Origin: Trichaptum fuscoviolaceum
Taxonomy: Eukaryota; Basidiomycota; Agaricomycetes; Hymenochaetales; Trichaptaceae
Length of the DNA stretch: 64,000 bases
Direction: 5' to 3'
NCBI GenBank assembly: GCA_910574455.1
Contig: CAJSYZ010000005.1
Location: 6,944,001 to 7,008,000, forward strand
Part shown: positions 12,417 to 22,969 of the stretch, one piece after another
Layout of the letters: each line of letters begins with the position of its first letter
Position numbering within the stretch: the stretch's first letter is position 1
The notes under the pieces: generated by a model
Databases searched by the model: none
What the model was told of the DNA's origin: nothing
The model's input: only the letters and a program-made list of their open reading frames with translations
Program-made: the position numbers and the translations under genes

Positions 12417-13955
12417 ATGTCCACCCTTCTCAGCCGTTCTCAGACCACGAATGGCCCTTCTATACGGAAAGCACTCCGTATACTCGACGGTCTTCAGGAC
12501 AACCTACGCCGTCTCGTAGCTACTATTGACGAGGGGATGGTGCACGTCCAACATGAAGGCCAGGCAGCACTCATGTCAACAGGTATCTGTGGGCTGCCAG
12601 ACGACATCCTTCACCTCCTCTTCGACTACGCCCGCTTGCAACAAAATACTTACAGTCAGAAGAAGTACATCCTACCAGTCGAAATCACACTGTCCCATGT
12701 CTGCCGCCAATTTCGGACTAAGATGCTGTCATCACCGACACTATGGAGTAATTTATGCTCTTGGTATCCCCGGAGCATGCTGAGCACATACTACGCACGC
12801 TCGAAGGACGCCAGGCTTACCGTGCGACTGAGTCTCTCCGACCTCGATTACCCTTACTCGTGGTTTTTTGGGATGTCCGATGGGCACGTCAAGCGCTGGA
12901 AAGAGCTCTACATAGGCTCTGATGCCGAAGTTTGGTCGGACAAGGAGAGCGGAGTGTTGCAGAAGCTCGCCACGTGGCTCTCGACGCACACACTCTCGCA
13001 ACTCCGAGTCTTGTCTATCAACTGCCCACCATCATCTCACGATGTCTACACGGATGGAAATCATGTCCGGCGTGGTCAGTGCTACGAGAAATGGCGCATG
13101 CCCGTCTTGCGCAGGTTGGAGTTGAGTAACATACTCCCGGGAATCAACAATGCACATGATGGTACTTTGACGTCCTTCCGTTTGATTATCGACAATTGCA
13201 TGTTTCTCAATCAGCACAACAAAGGCTATATCTGGTCCTTCCTCCAAAGCTCACCTTCGCTCACTCACCTCACGCTTTCTATCCTTTCCAACTTTCCCAA
13301 CCATAGCTCTATTTCGCTCGGTCCCGTCGTCCTCCCACATCTTCGCACACTACGGTTGGAGAACAGGCACGGGATGTCCGTCGAGGCGTTCAGAAACGCA
13401 CTCACCCATATCCAGGCGCCAGCGCTTGATTGCTTACATTTGGAAACAGAATTTTCGTTCCTCCGCCCGCCGATCGGCTACGCGAAATGGGTCGCGCACG
13501 TCTTTCCACCACTCGCTAACTTTGTTAGCGTATCCGAATTGACGCTATTATTCAAAGCCTCGCATGCAACGAAGGAGAATGTGTTCCCCGCGGAAGGGTT
13601 TTCGCATATTTTCCACGCCTTACCTCGCCTGAGGCGATTGCACTTTGGGTGTAATTCACCGCATAAGATGCGGGTGCTCGACCTAGAGGAATTTGCTGGA
13701 CGCCTCGGGCCTATAATGGATTGTGCAGGTACCGGCTACGGGCCTCTCACTCGCATTTGCTGGCGCAACTGCGCCGTGAGTGATCTTTTCCTAAAAGCGC
13801 TCCTCGAAACTTCTATGGCACATCCTTCCTGGTCTGCGTTCGAAGCGCTGCAATTTGTGGAAGAGGGAAGGATGCTCACGCTACCGAAGGCGGAAGTTGA
13901 AAGATTGCTTGCGAGTAAGATTGCAGTACATGAATTCATGGCATCGACGACCTAG
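12417..13955 (+). CDS. F-box protein with degenerate leucine-rich C-terminus
   Basis: A single long exon of 512 codons. After an N-terminal helix (SIRKALRILDGLQDNLRRL) comes the F-box, ICGLPDDILHLLFDYARL, followed by the fungal continuation ITLSHVCRQFRTKMLSSPTLWSNL. The remainder has irregular leucine-rich repeats (LRVLSINCP, LRRLELSNI, LTHLTLSIL, LRTLRLENR, LRRLHFG), typical of the large Agaricomycete F-box/LRR families. The expected role is substrate adaptor in an SCF ubiquitin ligase binding Skp1; substrates are unknown. The frame opens upstream at 12339, but I prefer ATG 12417 because the paralogue at 24521 starts at the equivalent position (MASILPSRPE aligned to MSTLLSRSQT) and a splice acceptor lies just before it. 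Confidence 0.82.
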   Translation: MSTLLSRSQTTNGPSIRKALRILDGLQDNLRRLVATIDEGMVHVQHEGQAALMSTGICGLPDDILHLLFDYARLQQNTYSQKKYILPVEITLSHVCRQFRTKMLSSPTLWSNLCSWYPRSMLSTYYARSKDARLTVRLSLSDLDYPYSWFFGMSDGHVKRWKELYIGSDAEVWSDKESGVLQKLATWLSTHTLSQLRVLSINCPPSSHDVYTDGNHVRRGQCYEKWRMPVLRRLELSNILPGINNAHDGTLTSFRLIIDNCMFLNQHNKGYIWSFLQSSPSLTHLTLSILSNFPNHSSISLGPVVLPHLRTLRLENRHGMSVEAFRNALTHIQAPALDCLHLETEFSFLRPPIGYAKWVAHVFPPLANFVSVSELTLLFKASHATKENVFPAEGFSHIFHALPRLRRLHFGCNSPHKMRVLDLEEFAGRLGPIMDCAGTGYGPLTRICWRNCAVSDLFLKALLETSMAHPSWSAFEALQFVEEGRMLTLPKAEVERLLASKIAVHEFMASTT

Positions 13956-15379
13956 TTGGATCCCTAGTTGTACTTCATGGTGGCTTCTGATGACAGGTAT
14001 GTCTACTTTTCTTGCGTATGTACGTATCGAAATTCTAACTATCAAATACGAGTTTAGTATCATTCGTTATTCATACAACCACAGTGCACTGTGCCGTTCT
14101 GTACTCTACTCGAACCCCATTCATTCTCCTACATTTGAAGTTGAAGGACAGTCTTGTCTCATTCTTCCATTTATCAACGTACATTTTCTCTGCTAACAAT
14201 ACCCCTGCATCTGCACGATATTGTAAGGAAGTTCAATTTCTTGCATGACGTCATTCCTCTTCCGATTTTCGACTTCATGCTTTTTTTTTTCCTCCAGCGA
14301 AGGTAGCGAAGCTTATACGCTCTTATGTTCCTCGACCGAAGGGGGTCTCTTTTGTCCCTGGTCTGTGTCACTAATCCGTAACGTCAATACCTTGGAATGC
14401 CTTTGACCATTTCTAATCACGTTTGACCACTTAGTCCCTATGCCAACCTCCCTTGTCTCGGTGAAAAGAAGGAAGAAGAGATGGCTCATCGTACTGGCAA
14501 TGCCACCAATCGGAAATGGACGGGTCTTTCTCGAAATACCTTTGCGGAAAGACTCTAACTGTGAGGGACAGCGAGCTCATCTTCCTCTCTGTGCTTGACG
14601 ACGCTGTCAGGCTTTGCAATGATCGAAAGAACGAGAAGAGGAAAGAGCTGAAGTTAGCCTTGATGTTGAGATCGATCGTCCGGCACCTCGTCCAGCAAGC
14701 ACCAGTATTGCCAGTACTAGCTTTGATAATTTAAAAGACACGAAAGCGCAGGGAAAAGAGGAGGAGAGGACACAGGACATAGCGCTGTATGATCAATCGG
14801 CCTTTCAAAACTTCCTAGAGTAGCTCCCGGGCCCATTCTCTGTCTTGCTGGTCGTCATTCTCCAGCGGTTTGATTCGCGTATGTTAGGTAATGAGCGAGA
14901 GGGATGCGACAAAGGTTGTGGCCGAAGAAAAGACCTTCTCTTCAAGATGGACCCGCGATTAATTTGTGCTTGCTGGTCGACGTACGTTTGGCACGAATGC
15001 CTAACGGATTCAATCTGGTGAATTCGTTGCTGAGGTTCAACCAGGAACTGATTGTTGTAAAATAGTTTAGCTTTGACATTACAATGCTCTTGGTCTGTCC
15101 GGATACTTATGAGTCGCAAGAGGCCCGGGGCTGACTGAGCAATGAGTCGGGCATGAACGGCTTTGACCCTGAAGTCCGTGTTGAGCCCGGATCGACGTCA
15201 CGGTTAGTACGCTTCGGAGATTGAATTCGAGTGTCCGGAAAAGGCTCTTGAAGGTTAAAATGCCTCTTGTTCAGCAACTTCCATGGCCAGTCGCGGTATA
15301 ATAACTAAAGACCTCTGTAGCATAAATATGACCTCTTATTCATCTGCTGTGGCCCCATCCCCTTCTCTCGCAAACAACC
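13956..15379. other. Intergenic region
   Basis: About 1.4 kb with only short overlapping open frames on both strands and a T-tract near 14280. I see no domain or RNA gene. It should contain the F-box gene terminator and the promoter of the NmrA-like gene. Confidence 0.45.
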
Positions 15380-16542
15380 ATGAGCAAACATCAAACAGTC
15401 TTCATCGTCGGTGCTACCGGAAAAACAGGCTCGAGCATTGTCGACGGTTTGCTTGAGGATTTGAGATTCGTGAGTCGAAGTTATCTGCTCTATCACTGCC
15501 CCTCTACTAAATGCAAACTTATATGTGCCTGGATACAGCATGTTGTTGCAGCTATTCGACCTACTTCCGCATCAAATCCCGGAGTCAACGCGCTGAAGGC
15601 ACGCGGAGTCGAGATTCGCATTGTCGACCTCGAATCTACGCCCGCTGAACAGCTTCAAGGACATCTTAAGGATGTCGATACTGTCATTTTGGCTGTGGAT
15701 GGGTCGCATACCTCACAGAAGCCCCTGATAACGGCCTCAAAGGAAGCGGGCGTCAAGCGTTTCATACCTTGCGACTGGGCTACTGCATGCGTTCCGGGGG
15801 TTAGAGACAACTTCGACGGAGTGAGTCATTCGTTGTTGTATATCATGCAATTGATGGATTCTGCAACTTTATTGACTTCCTACAACGATAGAAAAATATA
15901 TATCACGATCTGATTAAGGGACTTGGACTTGGATACACTTTCATTGACGTTGGCGGGTGGTAAGCTAAACGTTTCTTTATCCATCACCACTGTCAATAAC
16001 TCCAAATTATCGTCTATAGGTACCAGAGCATTCTACCCATCCTCGACTCAAAGAAAGAGATGTACCCCGGTACTATCGAGTTGAGCAAGACCATTTTCGG
16101 GACTGGCGACGTCAAAACTGCTCTCATCGACCTCAGGGATATCGGGAAATTTGTTGCACGCATCATCTCCGATGACAACACATTGGATAAGTACGTCTTC
16201 TGCTGGGCCGAACAGTATACGCAGAAAGAGGTCATTGCGCTCGCGGAGTGCATTGTTGGGAAGCCCATTCCCACCAAAATCATGTCTGCGGAAACTGTGT
16301 TGGCGGCCATCAACGCCTATTCTCCAGGATCCTTGGAGCGAATATACTTTCAGCTCTTCAACAGCCTGTTCGTACGAGGTGATAATACCATTGAGAACGC
16401 AAAGAAAGAGGAATATGGGAGCGCTCTCGATGCAAGGGAGCTATATCCCGACCTTAAACCCAGGTCATTGGAAGCTTTGCCGAAGAGTTCTATTCCGAGT
16501 AATTGTGAGTGGCTCGTATGGTTGTTGCGTATATGCTTCTGA
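15380..16542 (+). CDS. NmrA-like / isoflavone-reductase-like Rossmann protein
   Basis: Spliced gene whose first exon starts at ATG 15380 and contains the dinucleotide-binding glycine motif VFIVGATGKTG. Exon 2 begins at 15539 (HVVAAIRP) and encodes EIRIVDLESTPAEQLQGHLK, DVDTVILAVDGS and AGVKRFIPCDW, all typical of the NmrA/PCBER atypical short-chain dehydrogenase family. Two further introns (about 15820-15892 and 15960-16019) join YHDLIKGLGLGYTFIDVGG to WYQSILPI. The C-terminal substrate region includes TALIDLRDIGKFVARIISDD. Members either bind NAD(P)H as redox sensors or reduce phenylpropanoid-type substrates; which applies here cannot be read from the sequence. The 3' end is uncertain: the frame runs to the TGA at 16540, but a GTGAGT/ACAG pair at 16504-16559 could add an alternative last exon ending near 16611. 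Confidence 0.85.
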
Positions 16543-16770
16543 TAACGAAAATTATACAGGTGTATTTGTGTATGCTTCCGACTGTCATAAAGATGCAGAC
16601 TTTAAATCATGACACATTCCAATATCCGCTTCTAGAAATTAGAGCCATGTCTCAGATAAGAATTGCAATGCTCTGCGGTCTGCAGGACGAGAATATTATG
16701 TAGCAGCAAATAGGACCTTCTGTTGTTGTCAGGAATTTAGTCGGGTTTAGGGCTCCGCGTGGCGTTCAAC

Positions 16771-16787
16771 AACTTCAACTTGAAGTT
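16771..16787. repeat. 17-bp palindrome, copy 1
   Basis: AACTTCAACTTGAAGTT, a perfect inverted repeat around a central C. The same sequence recurs at 17333 and, with two base changes, at 19676. Confidence 0.8.
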
Positions 16788-17332
16788 CAAGAGGAGGGAT
16801 CAACCGATCACCCCCTCCGAGCCTCCGGGGCCGATACGCCGCGCTTTCCTGGATTCCCTGGCGACCGATGGTTCGATAATCGAGGAATCTTCATAGATGA
16901 TATCCCGGGCCCTGCATCCGTAGCCTACGAATGCGCATATACCGTAGATTGTTACTACCGAATATTATATGTCCTCTCGGGAATGTAACCGAAAAGAATA
17001 GCCGTGACTCCGTATCCGGCACAATCTTGCATACGCTACTTGAATCAAAGGGGGTACTGCGCAAGCCAAGGATGTTCTAGGATTATGACCTCAAGTTCCT
17101 TCAAGTTGTATAAGAAGTAACATCCGTAGGTAACAGAGATTACTAACTGGCGAAATTCGAATCCGAATCCTTCTTCGGCTCTCTTTATTTGTCTCGATAA
17201 CGTTGACGGAGAGGCACGTAGTACGTGATATAATTTCAAATTGAAAAAACTGAGTTGTGAATAATTGATTCCGTTCCAAACAGAAAGAATTGCTACTACT
17301 ATAGTTCTGCCGCCGGCGCCAGTTCAGGGTCG

Positions 17333-17349
17333 AACTTCAACTTGAAGTT
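17333..17349. repeat. 17-bp palindrome, copy 2
   Basis: Identical to the copy at 16771, while the immediate flanks are unrelated, so this is a recurring short motif and not a longer duplication. Confidence 0.8.
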
Positions 17350-17713
17350 AAACATGGGGCCAGCCTTGCTTGAAGCGGAATCTTTTAAAGTAGCATCCAT
17401 CAACGCGGTGCATGTTGTCACGGTCAGAGCTGCAATCAAGGCTGGGTATTTTTGCTTCTTAAATTCCAGCGGAAACCTCAGTCCATATCAAGTTTCAACT
17501 CCCCATCGCGTCTAGAAAGTTAATCCACCACGAAGAGATGGAGTATTTTCACTGGCATCGCCTTCCACCCAGATTCAATCTAACACAATAGACTTCGGTT
17601 GGCCGCATCAGCCGGTTCATATAGTCCAGATTCCAGAACACCTCTCCGTATCACCTCGCATCGGGTTGTTTATCAGGTGTTATCGCGCTAGCCCTATGTT
17701 AAAAGTACTACTG

Positions 17714-17721
17714 TATATATA
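17714..17721 (+). promoter_or_regulatory. TATA box of the 7-TM gene
   Basis: TATATATA lies 60 bp upstream of the ATG at 17781, a normal distance for a fungal TATA element given a short 5' UTR. Confidence 0.5.
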
Positions 17722-17780
17722 CTTCATAGCGAGGTGAAAAAGTCATTCTTTGCCATTGCCCTTCGTCATTGTCATTCACC

Positions 17781-19264
17781 ATGGCCATCAGCCTCGAGCA
17801 TGCATACCTCCTGTCCATGGTGCTGGCCGCCTTATGTTATGGTGTGTTCATTCTCAACTCATTACTCCCGTGTGATGCTGACCACAGTCACGTAAACTCT
17901 TTCTTCGGTACTATCAGGAGTCTTCGTCGTACTATACGTAGGAATAGTATACATCATGTTTGTCCTTCGCAAGACGACACAATCGAAGAAATCGGCACCC
18001 TTGTTCATAGTGACAGTGATGGTGATAGTGGCAACTGTGGTATGTTTTCCTAATCATCAACCCGGAAGAACTTGAGCGAGGCTCACCGAATTTTGCCGCT
18101 GCAAGCATCTGGGCGTCAGCTATGTTAGAACGAAGACGGCTCTTATTGATAAAAGAGACGAACCTGGAGGCGCTCTCGGGTATCTCAACCTCACGTCAAC
18201 TGGGTCGTACATGTTTCAAGATAGCTTGTATGCCTTTCAGACACTAATGGGAGACGCATTTATCGTGAGTACGATTCCTATGTTCTCGGACGATTGCTTA
18301 ACGACTCTTAGGTCTACCGCTTGTTCATTGTATATGGAAAGGACAAACGCATCTTGATTCCTGCAGGCATTGTCTATCTTGGGAGCGCAGGTATGCTTGT
18401 TACTCCACGTCGCTCATGCCACTTCTCACTAATCACAAACCTTCCAGTCGCCACCATCGGATCTCTTGTTGTCGAGGGCTTGGCCAAGCCTGGTACCTCT
18501 GTTTTCTCATCGAGGGCATGGCTTCAATCATTCATGGCTTTCACGTTAGCGACGAACTTTACTTGCACAGGTCAGCCCCCACCGATCGGTATATGCTCAC
18601 AATATTGAAAAGCTAATGCAAGTCTTTCAATTACCACAGGATTGATTGCGTATAAGCTATGGTCCGTAGAGCGCCGGGTTTACGGGGCGAAGGACAATCG
18701 CTATCTGACAAAGCTCGCCATCACGATCATTGAGTCTGGCGCGCTCTACTCCGCCTTTCTTGTCTCGTTGCTTGTTACATACGTGAAAAATGACTGGTCC
18801 CTATATGTACCCTTCTTCCTGGTGAGACTAATTTACTATAGAATGAGCCACTACTGAATCCAAACTCTATCATTGTTTCCCGACACAGTTGGTTCACGTC
18901 ATAGTAAGCATACACCCTATATGATTATTTTGACTTGTCTTATCTGATAACTCATAATTAGGGAATTGCATTCTCTCTTATCATGATTCGCGTCGGACTC
19001 GGCATCTCCATAGGTGACACAAGTATCATCTCTGCCTCCCAAGTCCAGGGCGCTTCGAAGATCGGTCGGGTCGACCGTGGCCACAGGAACAGCTTCGGTA
19101 TGGTTCACATAACGCGAGTCACGGAAGTCCGGAATTGCGACTATGACACCAACTCCGAGAGCGCGGCAGCGATTCAAAAAGCATCGGAAGTTGACTTTGA
19201 TCGGAGGAGTCATTCTAGCATATCAGCTGCAGACTTGGATGACAAAATGGCTAAAGTGGTATAG
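17781..19264 (+). CDS. Basidiomycete seven-transmembrane protein
   Basis: Multi-exon gene. Exon 1 (17781-17841) and exon 2 (from 17918) join in phase to give LAALCYG-VFVVLYVGIVYIMFVL, the first membrane helix, then a second helix PLFIVTVMVIVATV. Later exons give LYAFQTLMGDAFIVYRLFIVYG, GIVYLGSAVATIGSLV, FTLATNFTCTGLIAYKLW, YLTKLAITIIESGALYSAF and the last helix ending GIAFSLIMIRVGLG. The ALxQTLxGDAxxVYRLxxVxG segment is the hallmark of a very large Agaricomycete 7-TM family without assigned ligand or function. A Ser/Asp-rich cytoplasmic tail follows (SEVDFDRRSHSSISAADLDD). Introns are 50-80 nt with normal borders. Plasma-membrane location is inferred from topology only. Confidence 0.78.
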
Positions 19265-20761
19265 GTATCTCATTGGGACGCTTTCTTTCTGCTATGCAGA
19301 TTTGCTCTGATTATTTGTTTATTCGCATTCTTGTATATTACCAGTCACTCTCTAGAGCATTAGATCATTTACTTAGTAGGCATGTTGACATATAAGTCTT
19401 CAAATTTATGGTTTCCAGCGTCGAAGGGGAGTGGCGTGCCAAAGATTCGAATCCAGTCAAGCTACTTGTATTCAAGTTAATTGTGCCACCAAAGAACTAA
19501 GCTAGTTTGACACCATTGACAATGGCATGGTGCACGTATACTCTTAATAATTAACAGCTCATAATAGTAGTTAGTCTCCGCTCCTCCGAGTCACCGACTC
19601 GGGCGATTGGTACAATTCCCACACTTGAAAGTTGTTACCGGTAACCCTTCACTGCCAGCAATTTGAACAGGCTTGAACTTCAAATTGAAGTAGTGTCCTC
19701 GATGTCATTCCTCATTCCTCCTGTCTTGCTCTTCTAATCTCTCAAGTGCAATCTTTAGCCATGCTCGGACAGCTAAGCTTGGATCTACGTGAAGAATCCC
19801 AGGAATCTCCGAGTCACTTGAAGCACGGGCGCGGAGACTCGAACGCAAATACGCCCTCAGTAAATTGAACATCATCACCATCATCGAACCGTTTCGTCAG
19901 AGGTGTCGAAGGAAGAAGATAAGTTTGGCCTGCTCGTATCAAAGCTTGACGCAGCCTACTTGTAGTCCGCACTCTAATCTTCAATTCAATGGCCTCTGAG
20001 GCAGTCACTAGCTCGGAAGGATTAAGAGAGCTCAGGAACGTGATTGGAACAGTTAGTTGGCGAACGACTCATTTTATTACATTGTATGTATAGGGAGAAC
20101 TAAGTTGAGCAAATCTCTTGTCGTAAAATTCGTCTGCTACAAACGCCTCGAGCCATCCTACCAACCATCAACCATCAGGGACAAGTCGCCAATCACGGAG
20201 ATATAATCAGCGACCTTGTTCTGTTCCCTCCTTTGTTATTCATTGGATGGCCAGTGATCACTTCCAGTGCCTTCTCACGAGCAAACCATTCATCTCTGCT
20301 TGACGTCAAGATAAGGCCATGTATTCAGGTCGCGGTCGACATTGAAAATCCATTTCTGTATCTTGGTAGCCGTCAGATTGCGAAGAAGGCTTCGCCGGAC
20401 TGATTATTGCCCAGGCGAACGACTGAACAAGCTGAGTAGTGCCTCTAATACAGTTATTCTCATCCTCAAATTTCTGGCTGATGAACTTTTAATACCAGCT
20501 TGGCTGGGCTGCGAGTTGATGCGGCGTGGGGCTAGGAAGTTCTTAACTAGAAAGTCGGCGTCTGTCTGCCCCTCTCTTGATCGGCACCCGCCATCCTATC
20601 TGACAGTCTCTTCCACCTATTCGCTTATATCACTGAGCGGGGCTCAGAATACTCTGGTAGTCTTTACCTGTCTTGCTGGTCGAGCACATTCCATTCATTT
20701 CCCTGAGACTGTTTATCCTCAACCCGGTCTCTCTTTCACGTTCCTTACTTGGGCTGCAAAG
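19265..20761. other. Intergenic region
   Basis: About 1.5 kb between two membrane-protein genes. A third, slightly changed copy of the AACTTCAA-TTGAAGT palindrome lies at 19676-19691, and a GTTACCGGTAAC palindrome is at 19635. The frame of the next gene is open upstream to 20342, but that part shows no conserved domain. Confidence 0.45.
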
Positions 20762-22519
20762 ATGTCTATGGTCCTTCTGGACTACTTCGCGCGGGATATA
20801 GAACCGCTCACGATATATACGCAAGGGCAGTCAGGAGGTGTCATGGTGAGTACACAAGCAGCTATAGTATCCAGATGCTAATTGGCATAATCCAAGCTCC
20901 TGGTCATAGCCGGCGTGATATCTATCTTGGCGGTCATATGCGCCACAGTGTACTATTTTGCATTCACAAAACGCACAAAAACATTCCATAAAACGAACAT
21001 CGCACCATACCTCGGCTCTCTCCTCGTCGCAAACGTTCTGCAAGCCATCGCGACGATTCTCAATGTGCGCTGGGTGAGCTTTGGCTTCGTCTTCGACGGC
21101 GGATTCTGTGCATTCCAAGGCGGTCTGAAGAATGCTGCTAACGTCGGAATTGCTCTCTGGTCGTTCGTCATCGCTGCGCATGTTTTCAACCTGCTGTTCC
21201 TCCGGTGGCGCACGACACGCATAAGCATGTACGCTACGCTCGTGGGAGGCTGGTGTGGAGTCGCGTTGGTCGTAGCAACAGGACCTACAATCATTGCGAC
21301 GCCAAAGAAAGGACCGTACTTCGGCGTTTCTGGATACTGGTGCTGGATCACGTCGGAATATCCGAACGAACAGACATTTTTGGAATATTTCTTCGTCAGT
21401 TTTTATCCTCTGAACTAAATAATAGGCAGGCTAAATTCGCCCAATATTTGCTCTTTCTACAGGAGTTCCTCTCAGCTGGAGTCGGATTTGTCCTTTACGC
21501 CCTCGTCCTCCTCCGGGTACGCGGAAATCTCACATCCATTGGCGGACGATGGCGCATGCGCTGGATTCCGCGGAGTCAAGCATGGCAACTATCGATCGGA
21601 CGTGACATGATTGATTCAGCGATGCTTCGAGTGGCAGCGAACATGATCTGGTGAGAAGAAATCAATCATAATTGTCTCCTGGCGTACTTAACGCAGTATC
21701 ATATACATAATAATGGGATCTTTCGGTCCACAGGTATCCAGTCAGTATACCTTTCCGAACGTTTACGACTTTGACTGATATCAAGTCTCGATAGGTTGCT
21801 TACAGCCTGATCATCATACCTGTTGCGCTCGCCCGGTTGAGCTCTTTCACTGGACATCATGTCCCATTCTGGGCGACGATCACGACTGATGTGATATTCA
21901 ATCTCACAGGTTAGCATCTTATTTTTATGTGTCTACACCGTTCTCTTTCTGACTAAATTAATATTGCTTGACCTATGATTATGTGATTTTTATAACGACG
22001 GTTGCTTTATTAACTCATTTTGACTATCGGTTGTGTTGCAACATTCACTTTACAGGACTTGTGAACTCTATCCTACTCGTCACCACACGGAATGTCCTCC
22101 CTGATACGGCCTCCCTTCCACAATTCACCACTCCACGCAAGCAAATGGGCGCATCAGAGGCCGATTCTGGTGTCACACCGTTTACCTTCTCCGACACTGC
22201 GAGTACGGGGAGTGTTTTAACGAGAGCCTCTAGCAACAATACCATCCCAGGTGACGAGGAGAAGAACTCTGTCAATTTGCCTCAGTCCGAATCATACGAC
22301 GAAGATCCAGGCCCGATTGTGCAACCATCTACTCACATTTATATTGGGCCAAGATCTATGGCTTCCTACCCTATTGTCCATCCTATTGGAGTTGGGTCAC
22401 TACCTTCGGTCCCTACTAGTCAAGATACCGCACAGTCGCAAATCGGATCGCCAGCAAGGAAAGAGACGTTTGCGAGTGACCAAGCGGAATATGGGAGTGA
22501 TGACAGCCATTATGAATGA
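20762..22519 (+). CDS. Git3/cAMP-receptor-like G protein-coupled receptor
   Basis: Six exons reconstruct a seven-helix receptor. TM1 is LLVIAGVISILAVICATVYY after an intron at about 20846-20896; TM2-3 include YLGSLLVANVLQAIATIL and FCAFQGGLKNAANVGIALWS with the conserved Cys of the extracellular disulfide; TM4 is LVGGWCGVALVVATGPTII; then GYWCWITSEYPNEQTFLEYFF, EFLSAGVGFVLYALVLLRV, NMIWYPVAYSLIIIPVALAR and FNLTGLVNSILLVTTRNVL. The order and the CAFQGxLKxAxxVGxALW segment match the Git3/Crl group of fungal receptors for nutrients or unknown ligands, which act through G-alpha and cAMP. The cytoplasmic tail of about 140 residues is rich in Ser, Thr and Pro. I chose ATG 20762 because it gives a short extracellular N-terminus in frame with TM1. 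Confidence 0.83.
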
Positions 22520-22969
22520 CATTTAAGCAGATCTGGACATGAACTTTAATTCCTTTGGCTGCGTCTAGTTTAACTTCGAGTGCTTTTCTGGGCACCTGAG
22601 TCCAGTGTTGTTTCCAATGCTTGTAGAATTTATCGATTTGTATATTATGTCTGTTGCAAGCTACTCAAGATCCCACTACTTTGTCTCAATACCATCGCTA
22701 TCTGAGACTAACATTGTAGCCCCTACCCATTGACACAGTACCAGACTCGTAATTTAAACCAGCAGTAGTATGTTGCTCAGACTACTTACCCCGTTCCGAG
22801 GAGTACGGGTAACTTCGAGCCAACTGCTTTTTCAGAACGGTCACCCTGGTCTGTTTCTGACTCCATAACTTAAGACTAGGGCATACTATCCATTGTACAA
22901 TGCACTTAAGCCGAGACCACTGTCTCGGTAGTTCGTCTCAATATCATTTCACGCTAAAAGCTATAGCTC
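22520..22969. other. Convergent 3' intergenic region
   Basis: Lies between the GPCR stop and the eroded 3' end of the F-box pseudogene. Two weakly similar segments starting with GTCTCAAT (22683 and 22937) hint at an old local duplication. No gene is visible. Confidence 0.4.

Larger units (their letters stand above)
16543..17713. other. Intergenic region with palindromes
   Basis: Contains no gene I can support. Two copies of the palindrome AACTTCAACTTGAAGTT lie at 16771 and 17333. Just before the next gene the sequence becomes promoter-like, with a TATA box. Confidence 0.5.

Noticed and set aside
20342..20761. Upstream extension of the GPCR frame as coding sequence
   Set aside because: The segment lacks a signal peptide or any receptor N-terminal motif; ATG 20762 gives a normal N-terminus.
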